The notes beneath the pieces are model-generated. The model ran no database searches. It saw nothing but the letters and a program-made list of their open reading frames with translations, and was not told the origin of the DNA. DNA of 64,000 bases from positions 601,001 to 665,000 of the forward strand of contig NZ_JWLL01000005.1 of the NCBI RefSeq assembly GCF_000814025.1, written 5' to 3'. Source of the DNA: Tateyamaria sp. ANG-S1 (GTDB lineage: Bacteria; Pseudomonadota; Alphaproteobacteria; Rhodobacterales; Rhodobacteraceae). This document shows positions 18,049-27,197 of the stretch, one piece after another; position 1 is the first letter of the stretch, and every line of letters starts with the position of its first letter. The position numbers and the translations under genes are program-made.

Positions 18049-19182
18049 TTACGCCGTGTGGTCGACGATGGCGAGGTGCTGGGCGAGGCGGCTGATTTCG
18101 TCCATCCAGTTGGCGACGAGGTGCCCGTCGGAGGGCGCTGCGTGGACGCCGGGTTTTATTGCTCCTCCCTGGGCTGCCTGCACGGCCAATGACACCGGGA
18201 TCGACACGAGCCGCGCCATGGCGGTGCCGCGTGCGTCGCCCCAGGCATCCATCACATAGGTCTGGTGCCATGCGGTGCCTGTCGCGTTTTCCGCCTTGAG
18301 ATCGACGCAGAGGATCACGCGGTCAGGCTCACTCTCTGCATAGCTGTTCTCGGCCAGCATCGCGTCGGACATTTCCGCCAACCGCGCGTCGCTTGGGTTG
18401 GTTTCAATCTCGGCAAAGACGTCTTTCCATGCGTCCGCCCAGCCGTTCAGTCGCAGGGTGCCGCGGACGAACTCGTGTACTTCCCATTTCGGGTCGAAGC
18501 CGTATTCGGCCATGAAGGGGAGGCTGTCGCGGTTTGGGTAGACCTCGAACGTCTCTGGCTGCGGCAGGGGGGCGGAGTAGCTGGTGATCGCGTCCCAGGG
18601 TTTGGAGACGGTGAGTTCTTCGCCGGCGCGGATGGATTTGGACGGGGATTTGAGGGCTTTGAGCACGCCGACCGGGGCCCAGCTGAATTTGTAGCGGAAG
18701 GCGTTGGCGTGTTTGGGGACACCGCCGCAATAGGATTTGAAGCTGATCCGGTTGGTGTCGTCATAGGCCCCCGAGTTGCGGTAGGCCGCGACGAGGTGGT
18801 GCGCCATCAGGTGGTCGATGCCGGGGTCGAGGCCGACCTCGTTGACCAGTGCGACGCCTGCTTCCTCGGCCTTTTGATCCAGTGCGCGCATTTCGGGGGC
18901 GATGTAGCTGGAGGAGACGAAGTGCGCGTGCGCGTCGATAGCGGCTTGCGCGAACGGTACGTGCCAGTCGCCGGGCAGCATGGAGACGACGGTGTCGCCC
19001 GGTTGCAGGGCGGCCTTGAGTGCCGCGAGGTCGAAGGCGCGGATGTCTTGCGTATAGCTGCCGATGGCGTCTTGCGCCTTGCTCACAGTGCGGTTCCAGA
19101 CTGTGACCGGGTAGCCCAGTTCGATCAATCGTTTGAGCCCGGGGATGGCGGAGAGGCCGGTGCCGCACCAGTGGATTGTCAT
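18049..19182 (-). CDS. Saccharopine dehydrogenase-like protein (glutamate-forming type)
   Basis: A 377-residue protein with an N-terminal NAD(P) Rossmann segment (WCGTGLSAIPGLKRLIELG) and the saccharopine dehydrogenase C-terminal domain (NEVGLDPGIDHLMAHHLV near residue 120). This resembles the Lys9-type enzyme that splits saccharopine into aminoadipate semialdehyde and glutamate. The next gene upstream resembles Lys1, so together they can interconvert lysine and aminoadipate semialdehyde. The ATG at 19182 is chosen because the Rossmann motif follows at once. Direction (degradation or otherwise) is inferred from Rhodobacterales biology. Confidence 0.82.
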   Translation of the reverse strand: MTIHWCGTGLSAIPGLKRLIELGYPVTVWNRTVSKAQDAIGSYTQDIRAFDLAALKAALQPGDTVVSMLPGDWHVPFAQAAIDAHAHFVSSSYIAPEMRALDQKAEEAGVALVNEVGLDPGIDHLMAHHLVAAYRNSGAYDDTNRISFKSYCGGVPKHANAFRYKFSWAPVGVLKALKSPSKSIRAGEELTVSKPWDAITSYSAPLPQPETFEVYPNRDSLPFMAEYGFDPKWEVHEFVRGTLRLNGWADAWKDVFAEIETNPSDARLAEMSDAMLAENSYAESEPDRVILCVDLKAENATGTAWHQTYVMDAWGDARGTAMARLVSIPVSLAVQAAQGGAIKPGVHAAPSDGHLVANWMDEISRLAQHLAIVDHTA

Positions 19183-19200
19183 GGGGTGAGTCCTTTGTTG

Positions 19201-19240
19201 GGGGTTGGACTGGGGTTCCACCCCAGACCCCGTGGTATTT
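19201..19240 (-). terminator. Box-plus-hairpin element after the Lys1-type gene
   Basis: On the minus strand the gene end runs into CTGACTGAAAATACCACGGGG and then CTGGGGTggaACCCCAG, a strong hairpin. The TGA of the box is the stop codon itself. The layout is the same as after cioB. Confidence 0.5.
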
Positions 19241-20305
19241 TCAGTCAGAAGAAACGGATTGTGTGGCTTGATCGAAGGTTGCCTTGGCCCGGCCCCAGAC
19301 GTCTGTGGTGAGGTCGGTGAGGGTCAGGAGGCTGGGCAGGAGTTGATCGGCGTAGTCTTCGCTCGACTCCACCGGGAGCATGGAGGGGAGGTTGTCGATG
19401 GCGGTGACGTCAAGCGGTGGGCTGTCGTGCACCCGGAGGGCTGGGGCGTCCCATGTCGTGGTGCGGTCGTAGACTTTGATCGGGGAGAAGTCGCTGTCGG
19501 GGTCGCAGGCGATGTCGCCGATGACGGTCAGTTTGCGTGGCTTGTGGGGCGCGTCGGCAGGCACGAAGACCGGTGTGCCGGGGCGCGCCAGGATGCAGTT
19601 GAAAAAGAGGTCGTGCTGCGCGATTTCGGGGAAGGGGCCGCCGTGTTTGGTTTCTGCCATGTCCCATTTGGTCGTTGGGACGCCCATGACGGTGCAGAGG
19701 TCGGCCGCCCCCGTGCCGACGCGGCCCAATGCGCCGATGATGAGGGCCGTCGGGCGCTGGGTGCCTGTGGCGACGAGGTCGGATTGGAGTTCGGCCAGCA
19801 GGTGGTTGGAGCTGGGGTAGGCCTGGACCGGGCCTGCGATCTGGCCGCGTTGCTGGGCGATCCAGCATTTTAGGGCGACTGCCGCGCCTGCGTAGCCTGC
19901 CCAATAGCCGAAGGCTGCGACCCGTTTGCCCTGTTCGTCCACGAGGTATTCGAGGTCGTAGAGGGTGCCGCCACCTGCCTTGAACCGTTGCAGGAGGATT
20001 TGGCCCGCGGGCTGGCCCTTGTAGGCGTGGCCGAACATGATGTGTTTGTGGGGCAGCGGCGTGCCGTCTTCGGGCAGTTCCTTGAGGCCGAAGATGATGG
20101 CGTCATCTGGCGCGCTGGGCCATGTGTTTTCGGGGGCGATTGTGGCCCCTGCCTGCGCGTAGCGGTCGGTGGGGATGCAGCGGGTTTGGCTGTCTTCGAC
20201 CGTGACCTTGATCCCGGCGGCGATGAGTTTGGCGGTGCCTTCGGGGGTGAGGCCGACGCGGTCTTCGTTGGTGCGTTGTTCGGCGCGGACCCAGAGATGT
20301 GTCAT
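19241..20305 (-). CDS. Saccharopine dehydrogenase, lysine-forming type
   Basis: A 354-residue protein similar to Lys1/alanine-dehydrogenase-type enzymes. The N terminus (HLWVRAEQRTNEDRVGLTPEG) and the AYKGQ...GGTLYDLEYLVDE segment are typical, and a Rossmann domain begins near residue 165 (ALIIGALGRVGTGA). The reaction is lysine plus 2-oxoglutarate to and from saccharopine with NAD(H). The ATG at 20305 is preferred over a longer arginine-rich extension. It overlaps the GST gene stop by 4 bp and is 58 bp ahead of the second saccharopine gene, so all three form one operon. Confidence 0.88.
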   Translation of the reverse strand: MTHLWVRAEQRTNEDRVGLTPEGTAKLIAAGIKVTVEDSQTRCIPTDRYAQAGATIAPENTWPSAPDDAIIFGLKELPEDGTPLPHKHIMFGHAYKGQPAGQILLQRFKAGGGTLYDLEYLVDEQGKRVAAFGYWAGYAGAAVALKCWIAQQRGQIAGPVQAYPSSNHLLAELQSDLVATGTQRPTALIIGALGRVGTGAADLCTVMGVPTTKWDMAETKHGGPFPEIAQHDLFFNCILARPGTPVFVPADAPHKPRKLTVIGDIACDPDSDFSPIKVYDRTTTWDAPALRVHDSPPLDVTAIDNLPSMLPVESSEDYADQLLPSLLTLTDLTTDVWGRAKATFDQATQSVSSD

Positions 20306-20913
20306 CCGAGCATTCCTTTGGCGCGGATGGTTTTGACGCTTGGTCTCGCTTCCATCGCGTCCATGAAGGTGCGGAGTTTGGGGAAGGGGGCGAGGTCGAC
20401 ACCGTCGCCCGGCAGCCATGTGCAGACCATGAAGAGGTAGGCGTCGGCCAGCGTGAACGTGTCACCGAGGATGTAGGGGCCGGTGAGGCAGTCTGCTTCG
20501 ACGAATTGGGCCGAGGCGGTCATGGTTTCGGGGACCTTGGCTGTCATGTCCTGCCAGCTTGCTTCGTTGTCCGCCCAGCGGTGGCCGCGCATTTTGTGGG
20601 CGTGGTTCACGTGCATGGTGGAGGCGAGGTAGTACATGACGCTGCGCGCCTTGGCTGCTTCGATCGGGTCGGTGGGCATGAGGTTGGGGGCCAGCGACGA
20701 GATATAGTCGAGCAGCGCGCCGGTTTCGGTGAGGATCGTGCCGTTCACGTCGAGGGCGGGGACGCGGCCCTTGGGGTTTACCTTGGCGTAGTCGGGGGAC
20801 TGCTGGTCGCCCGCGGCGAAGTGGAGTTGGTGGGTGTCGTAGTCCAGCCCTGCCTCTTCCAGTGCGATGGCGACGGCGATCGAGATGGTGCCGGTGGCGT
20901 AGTAGAGTTTCAT
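20302..20913 (-). CDS. Glutathione S-transferase family protein
   Basis: A 203-residue GST. The thioredoxin-like N-terminal domain (MKLYYATGTISIAVAIALEEAG) contains the NPKGRVPAL and LTETGALLDYI glutathione-binding segments, and a helical C-terminal domain follows. The Ser/Thr in GTIS is the likely catalytic position of the beta/theta-like classes. It is the first gene of the saccharopine operon (ATGA overlap with the next), so it may protect against, or process, an aldehyde such as aminoadipate semialdehyde. That role is an inference. Confidence 0.88.
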   Translation of the reverse strand: MKLYYATGTISIAVAIALEEAGLDYDTHQLHFAAGDQQSPDYAKVNPKGRVPALDVNGTILTETGALLDYISSLAPNLMPTDPIEAAKARSVMYYLASTMHVNHAHKMRGHRWADNEASWQDMTAKVPETMTASAQFVEADCLTGPYILGDTFTLADAYLFMVCTWLPGDGVDLAPFPKLRTFMDAMEARPSVKTIRAKGMLG

Positions 20914-20948
20914 CTTGGCCCTTTAGACATGGGTTTGCGCGTTCGACC

Positions 20949-21602
20949 TTATACATGCGTCTGCGCATGATGGCGGTCGGGGTGTTCGAGGTGGGGGACC
21001 GCGTTGAACATCACGGGCGACCATGTGCCGCCGATCGGGTGTAGGCGGTGCATAGAGGTGTTCATGATTGCGAGCGCGACGTTGGCCATGGCGCTGACTT
21101 CCAGGCCGAGATGGAGCCGCATGCTCATGGCGATGAGGCCGCCCGAGGTGACGACGAGGGCGGGGCCGTCGCCTTGGCCGATTTCCGTCAGGGCGTCCTT
21201 GATCCGTTTTTCGAAGTCGGAGAACCGTTCGGGCACGTTGTCGAGTTTGTCGTCCTGCCAATGGGCCAGCACTTTGGGGAAGTGGTGGACGAACTCCGAG
21301 GGGGCTGTTGGCACCGGGATGCCGTGTTCGGTTTCCAGCGCTTGCGCCATGGTGAAGTATTCAAGTTCGTTCAGGCGCGGGTCTTCGGTGGCCCTCATCC
21401 CCGTGTCCATGCCGCTCGCTGTTTCGCGGTGGCGGCGCAGGGTGCCGGTGTAGAGCCTTGTGTGGTGCTGGTGCGTGGACCGCATGTGGTCACCCAGCCA
21501 TGCCGACTGCTGGTGGCCGAGGGCGGAGAGCTGGTCGTAGCTGGCTTCGTCCTTGGCATGGGTGTTGGCCTGGCCGTGACGGATAAGAGTGATGTGGGAC
21601 AT
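20949..21602 (-). CDS. Histidine phosphatase family protein
   Basis: A 217-residue protein with the phosphoglycerate-mutase-like motif L-I-R-H-G-Q-A at residues 5-11, where the His is phosphorylated, and YTGTLRRHRET further on. The second catalytic His falls in the VVTSGGLIAMSM region, where the usual G-H is G-G, a possible loss of a key residue. The open frame extends far upstream, but only the ATG at 21602 has the catalytic motif right at the N terminus. The substrate (sugar phosphate, phosphoprotein or other) is unknown. Confidence 0.8.
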   Translation of the reverse strand: MSHITLIRHGQANTHAKDEASYDQLSALGHQQSAWLGDHMRSTHQHHTRLYTGTLRRHRETASGMDTGMRATEDPRLNELEYFTMAQALETEHGIPVPTAPSEFVHHFPKVLAHWQDDKLDNVPERFSDFEKRIKDALTEIGQGDGPALVVTSGGLIAMSMRLHLGLEVSAMANVALAIMNTSMHRLHPIGGTWSPVMFNAVPHLEHPDRHHAQTHV

Positions 21603-21651
21603 GGGTGCCTGTTGATTTGTTGTTCTTGTTCTAGGCTGGCGGTGTGCCTGT

Positions 21652-21690
21652 GGGAAGGGTGGGAGCCTCCGGCGGGAGTTTATTTTGCAA
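21652..21690 (-). repeat. Box-plus-hairpin element after the AbrB-family gene
   Basis: On the minus strand, a few bases after the AbrB-family stop, the sequence is CTTCATCTTGCAAAATAAAC then CTCCCGCCGGAGG. It is nearly the same box as after the PaaK-like gene at 40.5 kb. Confidence 0.45.
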
Positions 21691-21703
21691 GATGAAGACT
21701 GGA

Positions 21704-22747
21704 TCAGGTGCGTTGGAGGCGGCCGACGAAGGCCGGGAGGAGGATTGTGAGGAAGAGGAGGCGGGCGACGTGGGCCGCGGCGACGAAGCCGGGGTTTGCG
21801 CCGAGGACGACGCCCATGGCGATCATGGTCTCCAGGCCCCCTGGGGCGAATGCGATGAGGACGTGGGTGGGGTCGAAGCCGAGGGTGTAGGCCACCGGGA
21901 GTGCGGCGGCGAGCGCCATGAGGACGGTGAGCGTGGTGACGGTGAGCCCTGCGAGGAGCGATTGGGCGAGGGCGCGGCGGGTGATGCCGTTGAACCGTGC
22001 GCCGATGAGCGTGCCGACCGTCATCAGGCCTGCATAGCTGAGCCAGGGGTGCATGACGCCCGGTGTCACCTCGGTCGCGTGGCCGAGGGCGGAGGCGACC
22101 ATGCCGCCGATCAGGAGCGGGGCGGGCAGGCCGATCTTGTCGAGTGCGTAGCCGAGGGCGAGGCCTGCGATGAGGAGAAGGCCGAGGTGGCTCCATGCCA
22201 TGGGAGGCCCGGGGGGTAGCACCTGTCCGGTGAGTTCGAAGCCGAAGGCCAGGGCGATGGCCGGGACCGTGAGGGTGAGCGCGAGGAGCCGGACGGACTG
22301 GATGACGACGATGCGCGTGGTGTCGAGGTTGAGGCCGGTGGAGAGGCCCACCACGAAGCTGAGGTGACCCGGTGCGGCGGCGAGATAGGCGCTGCGTTTG
22401 TCGAGGCCGAAGCCGTGGTGCAGGAGCCGTCCGCACAGCCAGAGCGTGGCCCAGAGCATAAGCCCGAGGGCGGCGAAGGCGAGGGGCCAGCGCAGCATGG
22501 CCGCCGTTGCGTTGCTGTCCACACCACTGCCGATGGAGACGCCGACCAGCAGGAAGACGAGGTTGCGCACCGTGTCGTCGATGCCCGTGCGCAGGCCTGC
22601 GAGGGCCGCAAGGCTAACCAGCAGGGCGGGGCCTGTGAGCACGGCGATGGGGGCGCCGATGGCTTCGGCGATTCCTGCGCCGATGGCGCCGACGATGAGT
22701 GTTTGTGCGGTGATGCGGAGGCTGTCGGGGGAAGGACGTGCGAGCAT
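21704..22747 (-). CDS. AbrB family membrane protein
   Basis: A 347-residue protein with about ten hydrophobic segments, of the AbrB/ammonia-monooxygenase-like family named after E. coli AbrB. Two repeated halves are visible, each with glycine-rich helices such as IGAGIAEAIGAPIAVLTGPALL and APGGLETMIAMGVVLGANPG. The function of the family is not established; transport or regulation has been proposed. It is a single gene divergent from the formate dehydrogenase gene. Confidence 0.83.
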   Translation of the reverse strand: MLARPSPDSLRITAQTLIVGAIGAGIAEAIGAPIAVLTGPALLVSLAALAGLRTGIDDTVRNLVFLLVGVSIGSGVDSNATAAMLRWPLAFAALGLMLWATLWLCGRLLHHGFGLDKRSAYLAAAPGHLSFVVGLSTGLNLDTTRIVVIQSVRLLALTLTVPAIALAFGFELTGQVLPPGPPMAWSHLGLLLIAGLALGYALDKIGLPAPLLIGGMVASALGHATEVTPGVMHPWLSYAGLMTVGTLIGARFNGITRRALAQSLLAGLTVTTLTVLMALAAALPVAYTLGFDPTHVLIAFAPGGLETMIAMGVVLGANPGFVAAAHVARLLFLTILLPAFVGRLQRT

Positions 22748-22896
22748 GCCCTTTGGCTACCTCTGTTGCCGGGGGTGAGCAATGGTTGCGGATCGGAAAC
22801 CTTGATGGCGCAAAACCGGGGTGCGGTGTCGGGATTGGGAGTCACGGGATTGCGCGCGCTCTCCTATATCTAAGGCAGAACAGGGAGATGCGGCAG

Positions 22897-25662
22897 ATGT
22901 CGGATATGGTGACGTTCACGCTGGATGGACAGGAAGTGCAGGCCGAGGCTGGCATGACCATTTGGGAAGTGGCCCATGGTCGCGGTCTGGTGATCCCGCA
23001 TCTGTGTCACAAGCCTGCGCCGGGGTATCGCCCGGATGGCAACTGCCGCGCCTGCATGGTTGAGATTGAAGGCGAGCGGGTTTTGGCCGCCTCGTGCATT
23101 CGCGAGCCGTCCGAGGGGATGGTTGTGACGACCAATTCGGCGCGGGCGGAGAGTGCGCGCAAGATGGTGGTCGAGATGCTGGTGGCCGATCAGCCCGAGC
23201 GGGATGTGGCGCATGACAAGTCCGCGCATCTTTGGGACATGGCGGAGATGAACGGTGTGTCAGAGAGCCGGTTTCCGAAGCTGGAAGAGGGGCGGATTCC
23301 GCTGCTGGACGATTCCCACGTGGCGATGTCTGTGAACCTCGATGCCTGTATTCAGTGTGGGCTGTGCGTGCGGGCGTGCCGTGAGGTGCAGGTCAACGAT
23401 GTGATCGGCATGGCGGGGCGGGGGCATGATGCCTATCCGACTTTCGATTTTGCTGACCCGATGGGCGAGAGCACCTGTGTGGCCTGTGGCGAGTGTGTGC
23501 AAGCCTGTCCGACGGGTGCTTTGATGCCGTCCACGGTTGTGGATGACGCGCAGGTTGGGGACAGCAAGGACTACGACAGCGAGGTCGAGAGCATTTGTCC
23601 ATTCTGCGGCGTGGGCTGTCAGGTGTCGCTGAAGGTGAAGGACGGCAAGGTCAAGTATGTCGAGGGGATCAATGGCCCTGCGAATGAAGGCCGGCTCTGT
23701 GTGAAAGGCCGCTTTGGTTTTGACTATATTCATCACGATCACCGTCTGACCAAGCCGCTGATCCGGCGGGAGGATGCGCCTGCCAAGGGGTTGAATGTGG
23801 ACCCCGGCGATTGGTCGACCCATTTCCGGGAAGCGTCCTGGGACGAGGCGTTGGATTTTGCGGCGAACGGGTTGAAGGGCCGGGGCCGCGAGGTGGCTGG
23901 CTTTGGGTCGGCGAAGTGTACCAACGAGGAAGCCTACCTGTTTCAGAAGATGATCCGGCAGGGCTTTGGCCACAACAATGTCGATCACTGCACGCGGCTG
24001 TGCCATGCGTCATCTGTTGCGGCGCTGATGGAGAATGTGGGGTCGGGGGCTGTCACCGCGACCTTTAACGAGATCGAGAATGCGGATGTGGCGATTGCGA
24101 TTGGGTGTAACCCGATCGAGAACCACCCCGTTGCCGCCACCTATTTTAAGCAGTTTACCAAGCGTGGTGGGAAGCTGATTGTCATGGATCCGCGCGGGCA
24201 GGCGCTGAAACGCTTTGCCAGCCATATGCTGCAGTTCCGGCCCGGCGCGGATGTGTCGATGTTGAATGCCATCATGCATGTGATTGTCGAGGAAGGTCTG
24301 TACGACCAGCAGTATATCGACGCCTATACCGAGAATTGGGAGGCGGAGAAGGACCACCTTGCGGGCTTTGCGCCTGAGAAGATGGCGGAGATTTGTGGCA
24401 TCGAGGCAGATGTGCTGCGCGATGTGGCGCGGACTTTTGCTGGCGCGAAGTCGGCCATGATCTTCTGGGGCATGGGTGTGTCGCAGCACATTCATGGGAC
24501 GGACAACTCGCGCTGTCTGATTTCGCTGGCTCTGATGACGGGGCAAGTGGGTCGGCCGGGTGCCGGGCTGCATCCGCTGCGCGGGCAAAACAATGTGCAG
24601 GGGGCCAGTGATGCCGGGCTGATCCCGATGTTCCTGCCCGACTATCAGACGGTGACGGATGATGGCGTGCGGTCTGCGTTCACGGATGTTTGGGGCTCCG
24701 GCGACTTCTCGAACGAGAAGGGGCTGACCGTGACCGAGATCATGGATGCGGTCCATGCCGATCAGATCAAGGCGATGTATATTCTGGGCGAGAACCCGGC
24801 GATGTCGGACCCGGATGTAGAGCATGCGCGCGATGCGCTGGCAAAGCTGGATCATCTGGTAGTGCAGGACATTTTCATCACCGAGACGGCGAACTATGCC
24901 GATGTCATTCTGCCCGCGAGTGCCTTTGCCGAGAAGACGGGGACCGTGACCAATACGAACCGTCAGGTGCAGATGGGGCGGCCTGCGGTCCCACCCCCGG
25001 GCGAGGCCAAGGAAGACTGGTGGATCGAGGTGGAGCTGGCCAAGCGGTTGGGTCTGGGCTGGGCCTATGAGAGCCCGGCGGATGTGTTTGCCGAGATGAA
25101 GCTGAACATGAAGTCGCTCGACAACATTACGTGGGAGCGGTTGGAGGGGCAGAATGCTGTCACCTATCCGTCCTTGAGCCCGGAAGATCCGGGGCAGGCG
25201 ATTGTGTTTGGTGATGGGTTCCCGCGGCCTGAGGGGCGCGCGCGGTTTACCCCTGCGGCTGTGATTGCGCCGGATGATGTGCCGGATGCGGAGTATCCGA
25301 TGATCCTGACGACGGGGCGGCAGTTGGAGCATTGGCATACCGGGTCCATGACCCGCCGTGCCACCGTGCTGGATGCGGTGGAGCCGGAGGCGAATTGTTC
25401 GTTGCACCCGTCGACGTTGCGGAAACTGGGGGCTGTGCCGGGGGATATGGTGCGTTTGACGACCAAGCGGGGGTCCATCGAGATCATGGCGCGTGAGGAT
25501 CGCGCGGTGTCGCCGGATATGGTGTTCTTGCCCTTTGCTTATGTGGAGGCGGCGGCGAATATTCTGACGAACCCGGCCGTCGATCCTTATGGCAAGATCC
25601 CAGAGTTCAAGTTTTCGGCTGTGCGCGTTGAAGCGGTCGCCGGGGCTGTGGCGGCGGAGTGA
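22897..25662 (+). CDS. fdhA: Formate dehydrogenase alpha subunit (molybdenum/tungsten type)
   Basis: A 921-residue molybdo-enzyme. In order: an N-terminal [2Fe-2S] ferredoxin domain (C-H-K...C-R-A-C-M, then C near residue 70), a His-Cys-type region, two [4Fe-4S] sites (CIQCGLCVRAC and CVACGECVQAC), a further site CPFCGVGCQVS near residue 225, then the bis-MGD catalytic domain. The catalytic residue is Cys, not selenocysteine, in HCTRLCHASSVAAL. The enzyme oxidises formate to CO2. The beta and gamma subunits of the FdsABG type are absent nearby, so the electron acceptor is unclear. The start at 22897 has AGGGAG nine bases upstream. Confidence 0.93.
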   Translation: MSDMVTFTLDGQEVQAEAGMTIWEVAHGRGLVIPHLCHKPAPGYRPDGNCRACMVEIEGERVLAASCIREPSEGMVVTTNSARAESARKMVVEMLVADQPERDVAHDKSAHLWDMAEMNGVSESRFPKLEEGRIPLLDDSHVAMSVNLDACIQCGLCVRACREVQVNDVIGMAGRGHDAYPTFDFADPMGESTCVACGECVQACPTGALMPSTVVDDAQVGDSKDYDSEVESICPFCGVGCQVSLKVKDGKVKYVEGINGPANEGRLCVKGRFGFDYIHHDHRLTKPLIRREDAPAKGLNVDPGDWSTHFREASWDEALDFAANGLKGRGREVAGFGSAKCTNEEAYLFQKMIRQGFGHNNVDHCTRLCHASSVAALMENVGSGAVTATFNEIENADVAIAIGCNPIENHPVAATYFKQFTKRGGKLIVMDPRGQALKRFASHMLQFRPGADVSMLNAIMHVIVEEGLYDQQYIDAYTENWEAEKDHLAGFAPEKMAEICGIEADVLRDVARTFAGAKSAMIFWGMGVSQHIHGTDNSRCLISLALMTGQVGRPGAGLHPLRGQNNVQGASDAGLIPMFLPDYQTVTDDGVRSAFTDVWGSGDFSNEKGLTVTEIMDAVHADQIKAMYILGENPAMSDPDVEHARDALAKLDHLVVQDIFITETANYADVILPASAFAEKTGTVTNTNRQVQMGRPAVPPPGEAKEDWWIEVELAKRLGLGWAYESPADVFAEMKLNMKSLDNITWERLEGQNAVTYPSLSPEDPGQAIVFGDGFPRPEGRARFTPAAVIAPDDVPDAEYPMILTTGRQLEHWHTGSMTRRATVLDAVEPEANCSLHPSTLRKLGAVPGDMVRLTTKRGSIEIMAREDRAVSPDMVFLPFAYVEAAANILTNPAVDPYGKIPEFKFSAVRVEAVAGAVAAE

Positions 25663-25705
25663 TCCAGATGTGCGCCTGACGGCGCGCGCGATCTATTTTT
25701 GCTGA

Positions 25706-25757
25706 CGAGGGGCTCTGCCCCTCGCGCTCCCCGTGGTATTTCTGGTCAGAAGAAGGG
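25706..25757 (-). terminator. Hairpin plus box, minus orientation
   Basis: CGAGGGGCTCTGCCCCTCG (25706-25724) is a perfect 8-bp stem. It is followed in the minus orientation by the box TTCTGACCAGAAATACCACG. It lies between fdhA and the next plus-strand gene, so it may act as a two-way terminator for fdhA. Confidence 0.45.
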
Positions 25758-25764
25758 GATTGCG

Positions 25765-26967
25765 GTGGCGTTGAATTCTGAGCGGTTTTTGGCGGATTTG
25801 CATGCGCTGCGGTCTTTTGGGGCGTCGGGTGTGGGCAAGGGTGTGGTGCGGCCTGCGTATTCGGAGGCTGACATGGCGGCGCGGGACTGGTTGGCGTCGC
25901 GGATGGCTGAGGCTGGGCTTGAGCCGAGTTTCGATGCGATGGGGAATCTGTTTGGGTTGGCGGAGGAGCCTTCGCTGCTGCTTGGGTCGCATTCGGACAG
26001 TCAGCCGCAGGGCGGGTGGCTGGATGGGGCGCTGGGTGTTGTGGCTGCTTTGGAGGTTGCGCGGGCCAGTGTTGAGGCTGGTGGGCCTGCGGTTTCGGTT
26101 GTGTCCTTTCAGGATGAAGAGGGGCGCTATGGGGTGACCACCGGGTCGAATGTGTGGTCTGGTGGGTTGTCCTTGGCTGAGGCGGATGCGCTGGTGGATC
26201 ATGAGGGTGTGGCGCTGGGTGATGCGCGCCGGGTTGTCGGGGACCGGGTTGAGGCGCCTGTTGATCCGGGGCGGTTCACCGGGTTTGTCGAGTTGCATAT
26301 CGAGCAGGGGGCGACGCTGGATACTGCGGGTGAGCAGATTGGCGTTGTGACGGATATTGTTGGTATTCGGGATCGGGTCATCACGCTGACCGGGCAGCAG
26401 AATCATGCGGGGACGACCGCGATGTCGCTGCGGCGGGATGCGTTTCAGGGGCTTGTGGCTTTTTCCAGTCGGTTGAATGAGCGGTTGCGGAATGTGGTCA
26501 CGCCGTCATCGGTCTGGACCATCGGGCATGTGGCTGTGGCGCCCAATGCGTCATCCATCGTGCCGGGGCAGGTGCGGTTTTCGATGCAGTGGCGGGATGG
26601 GGATGCGGACCGTTTGGCGCGGATGGAGGCGGTGATCGAGGAGACCTTGGCCGAGGTGGCGGGTGAGATGGACCTGGGTGTCGAGATGGGGCCGCTGTTG
26701 GGGTTGGAGCCTGTGGCGATGGATGCCGATCTGCGCGCGCGGTTGGAGATGGGGGCGGAGGCTGTGGTGCCCGGCAAATGGCGGCGTATGCCGTCGGGGG
26801 CGCTGCACGATGCGACCAATGTGGCGCGGGTGCTGCCGGTGGCGATGCTGTTTGTGCCGTCCATTGGCGGGATCAGCCATGCGTTTGAGGAAGATACGGA
26901 TGAAGCCGATCTTGTCGCAGGGCTGCGGGTGCTGGCCCATGCGGCGGGGCTTCAGGCTTTGGCGTAG
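25765..26967 (+). CDS. M20-family amidohydrolase (Zn-dependent; carbamoylase/allantoate type)
   Basis: A 400-residue metallohydrolase of the M20 N-carbamoyl-amino-acid/allantoate amidohydrolase type. Metal-binding segments include [19 protein letters not shown] (near residue 75) and FQDEEGRYG, followed by VELHIEQG near residue 180 and QNHAGTTAM. It should hydrolyse a ureido or carbamoyl C-N bond. The start is GTG 25765, preceded by AGAAGGGG; codons further upstream lie in a repeat element. The 3' end overlaps the convergent WGR gene by 16 bp. The exact substrate is unknown. Confidence 0.87.
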   Translation: MALNSERFLADLHALRSFGASGVGKGVVRPAYSEADMAARDWLASRMAEAGLEPSFDAMGNLFGLAEEPSLLLGSHSDSQPQGGWLDGALGVVAALEVARASVEAGGPAVSVVSFQDEEGRYGVTTGSNVWSGGLSLAEADALVDHEGVALGDARRVVGDRVEAPVDPGRFTGFVELHIEQGATLDTAGEQIGVVTDIVGIRDRVITLTGQQNHAGTTAMSLRRDAFQGLVAFSSRLNERLRNVVTPSSVWTIGHVAVAPNASSIVPGQVRFSMQWRDGDADRLARMEAVIEETLAEVAGEMDLGVEMGPLLGLEPVAMDADLRARLEMGAEAVVPGKWRRMPSGALHDATNVARVLPVAMLFVPSIGGISHAFEEDTDEADLVAGLRVLAHAAGLQALA

Positions 26968-27170
26968 CCCCGTCTGAGCGCGCGTTGCCGGTAGCGGTCG
27001 GCGGCGGTGGAGGCCGCGCGCAGGTCGCTGTGGCAGGTGATGCGGCGGCAGGGTTTGCCACCTTTGACGCCCCATTCGATGACCACGGAGGCTTCGGCGA
27101 AGAGGTTGAACGTGATTTCGACCCGGTAGAACCGGGCGTCGTCAGAACGGTAAAGGAGCGCTTCGACCAT
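26952..27170 (-). CDS. WGR domain-containing small protein
   Basis: A 72-residue protein made up almost entirely of a WGR-like domain: [25 protein letters not shown] with the W-G pair, and a helical [16 protein letters not shown] end. Freestanding WGR proteins are common in Rhodobacterales, and some members bind nucleic acids. The R of the WGR triad is replaced by Val here. It is transcribed toward the amidohydrolase gene and overlaps its end. Confidence 0.7.
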   Translation of the reverse strand: MVEALLYRSDDARFYRVEITFNLFAEASVVIEWGVKGGKPCRRITCHSDLRAASTAADRYRQRALRRGYAKA

Positions 27171-27197
27171 AGGGCGATTCTGCCACGGGTTGAAACC

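Noticed and set aside
20949..22436. A 495-codon reading frame continuing upstream of the histidine phosphatase
   Set aside because: The extra upstream part is Arg/Pro/His-rich shadow of the AbrB-family gene. The catalytic motif sits right after the ATG at 21602.
24010..25407. A 465-codon open frame opposite the formate dehydrogenase gene
   Set aside because: Antisense shadow of a well-supported gene; the product is Arg/His-rich with no recognisable family.
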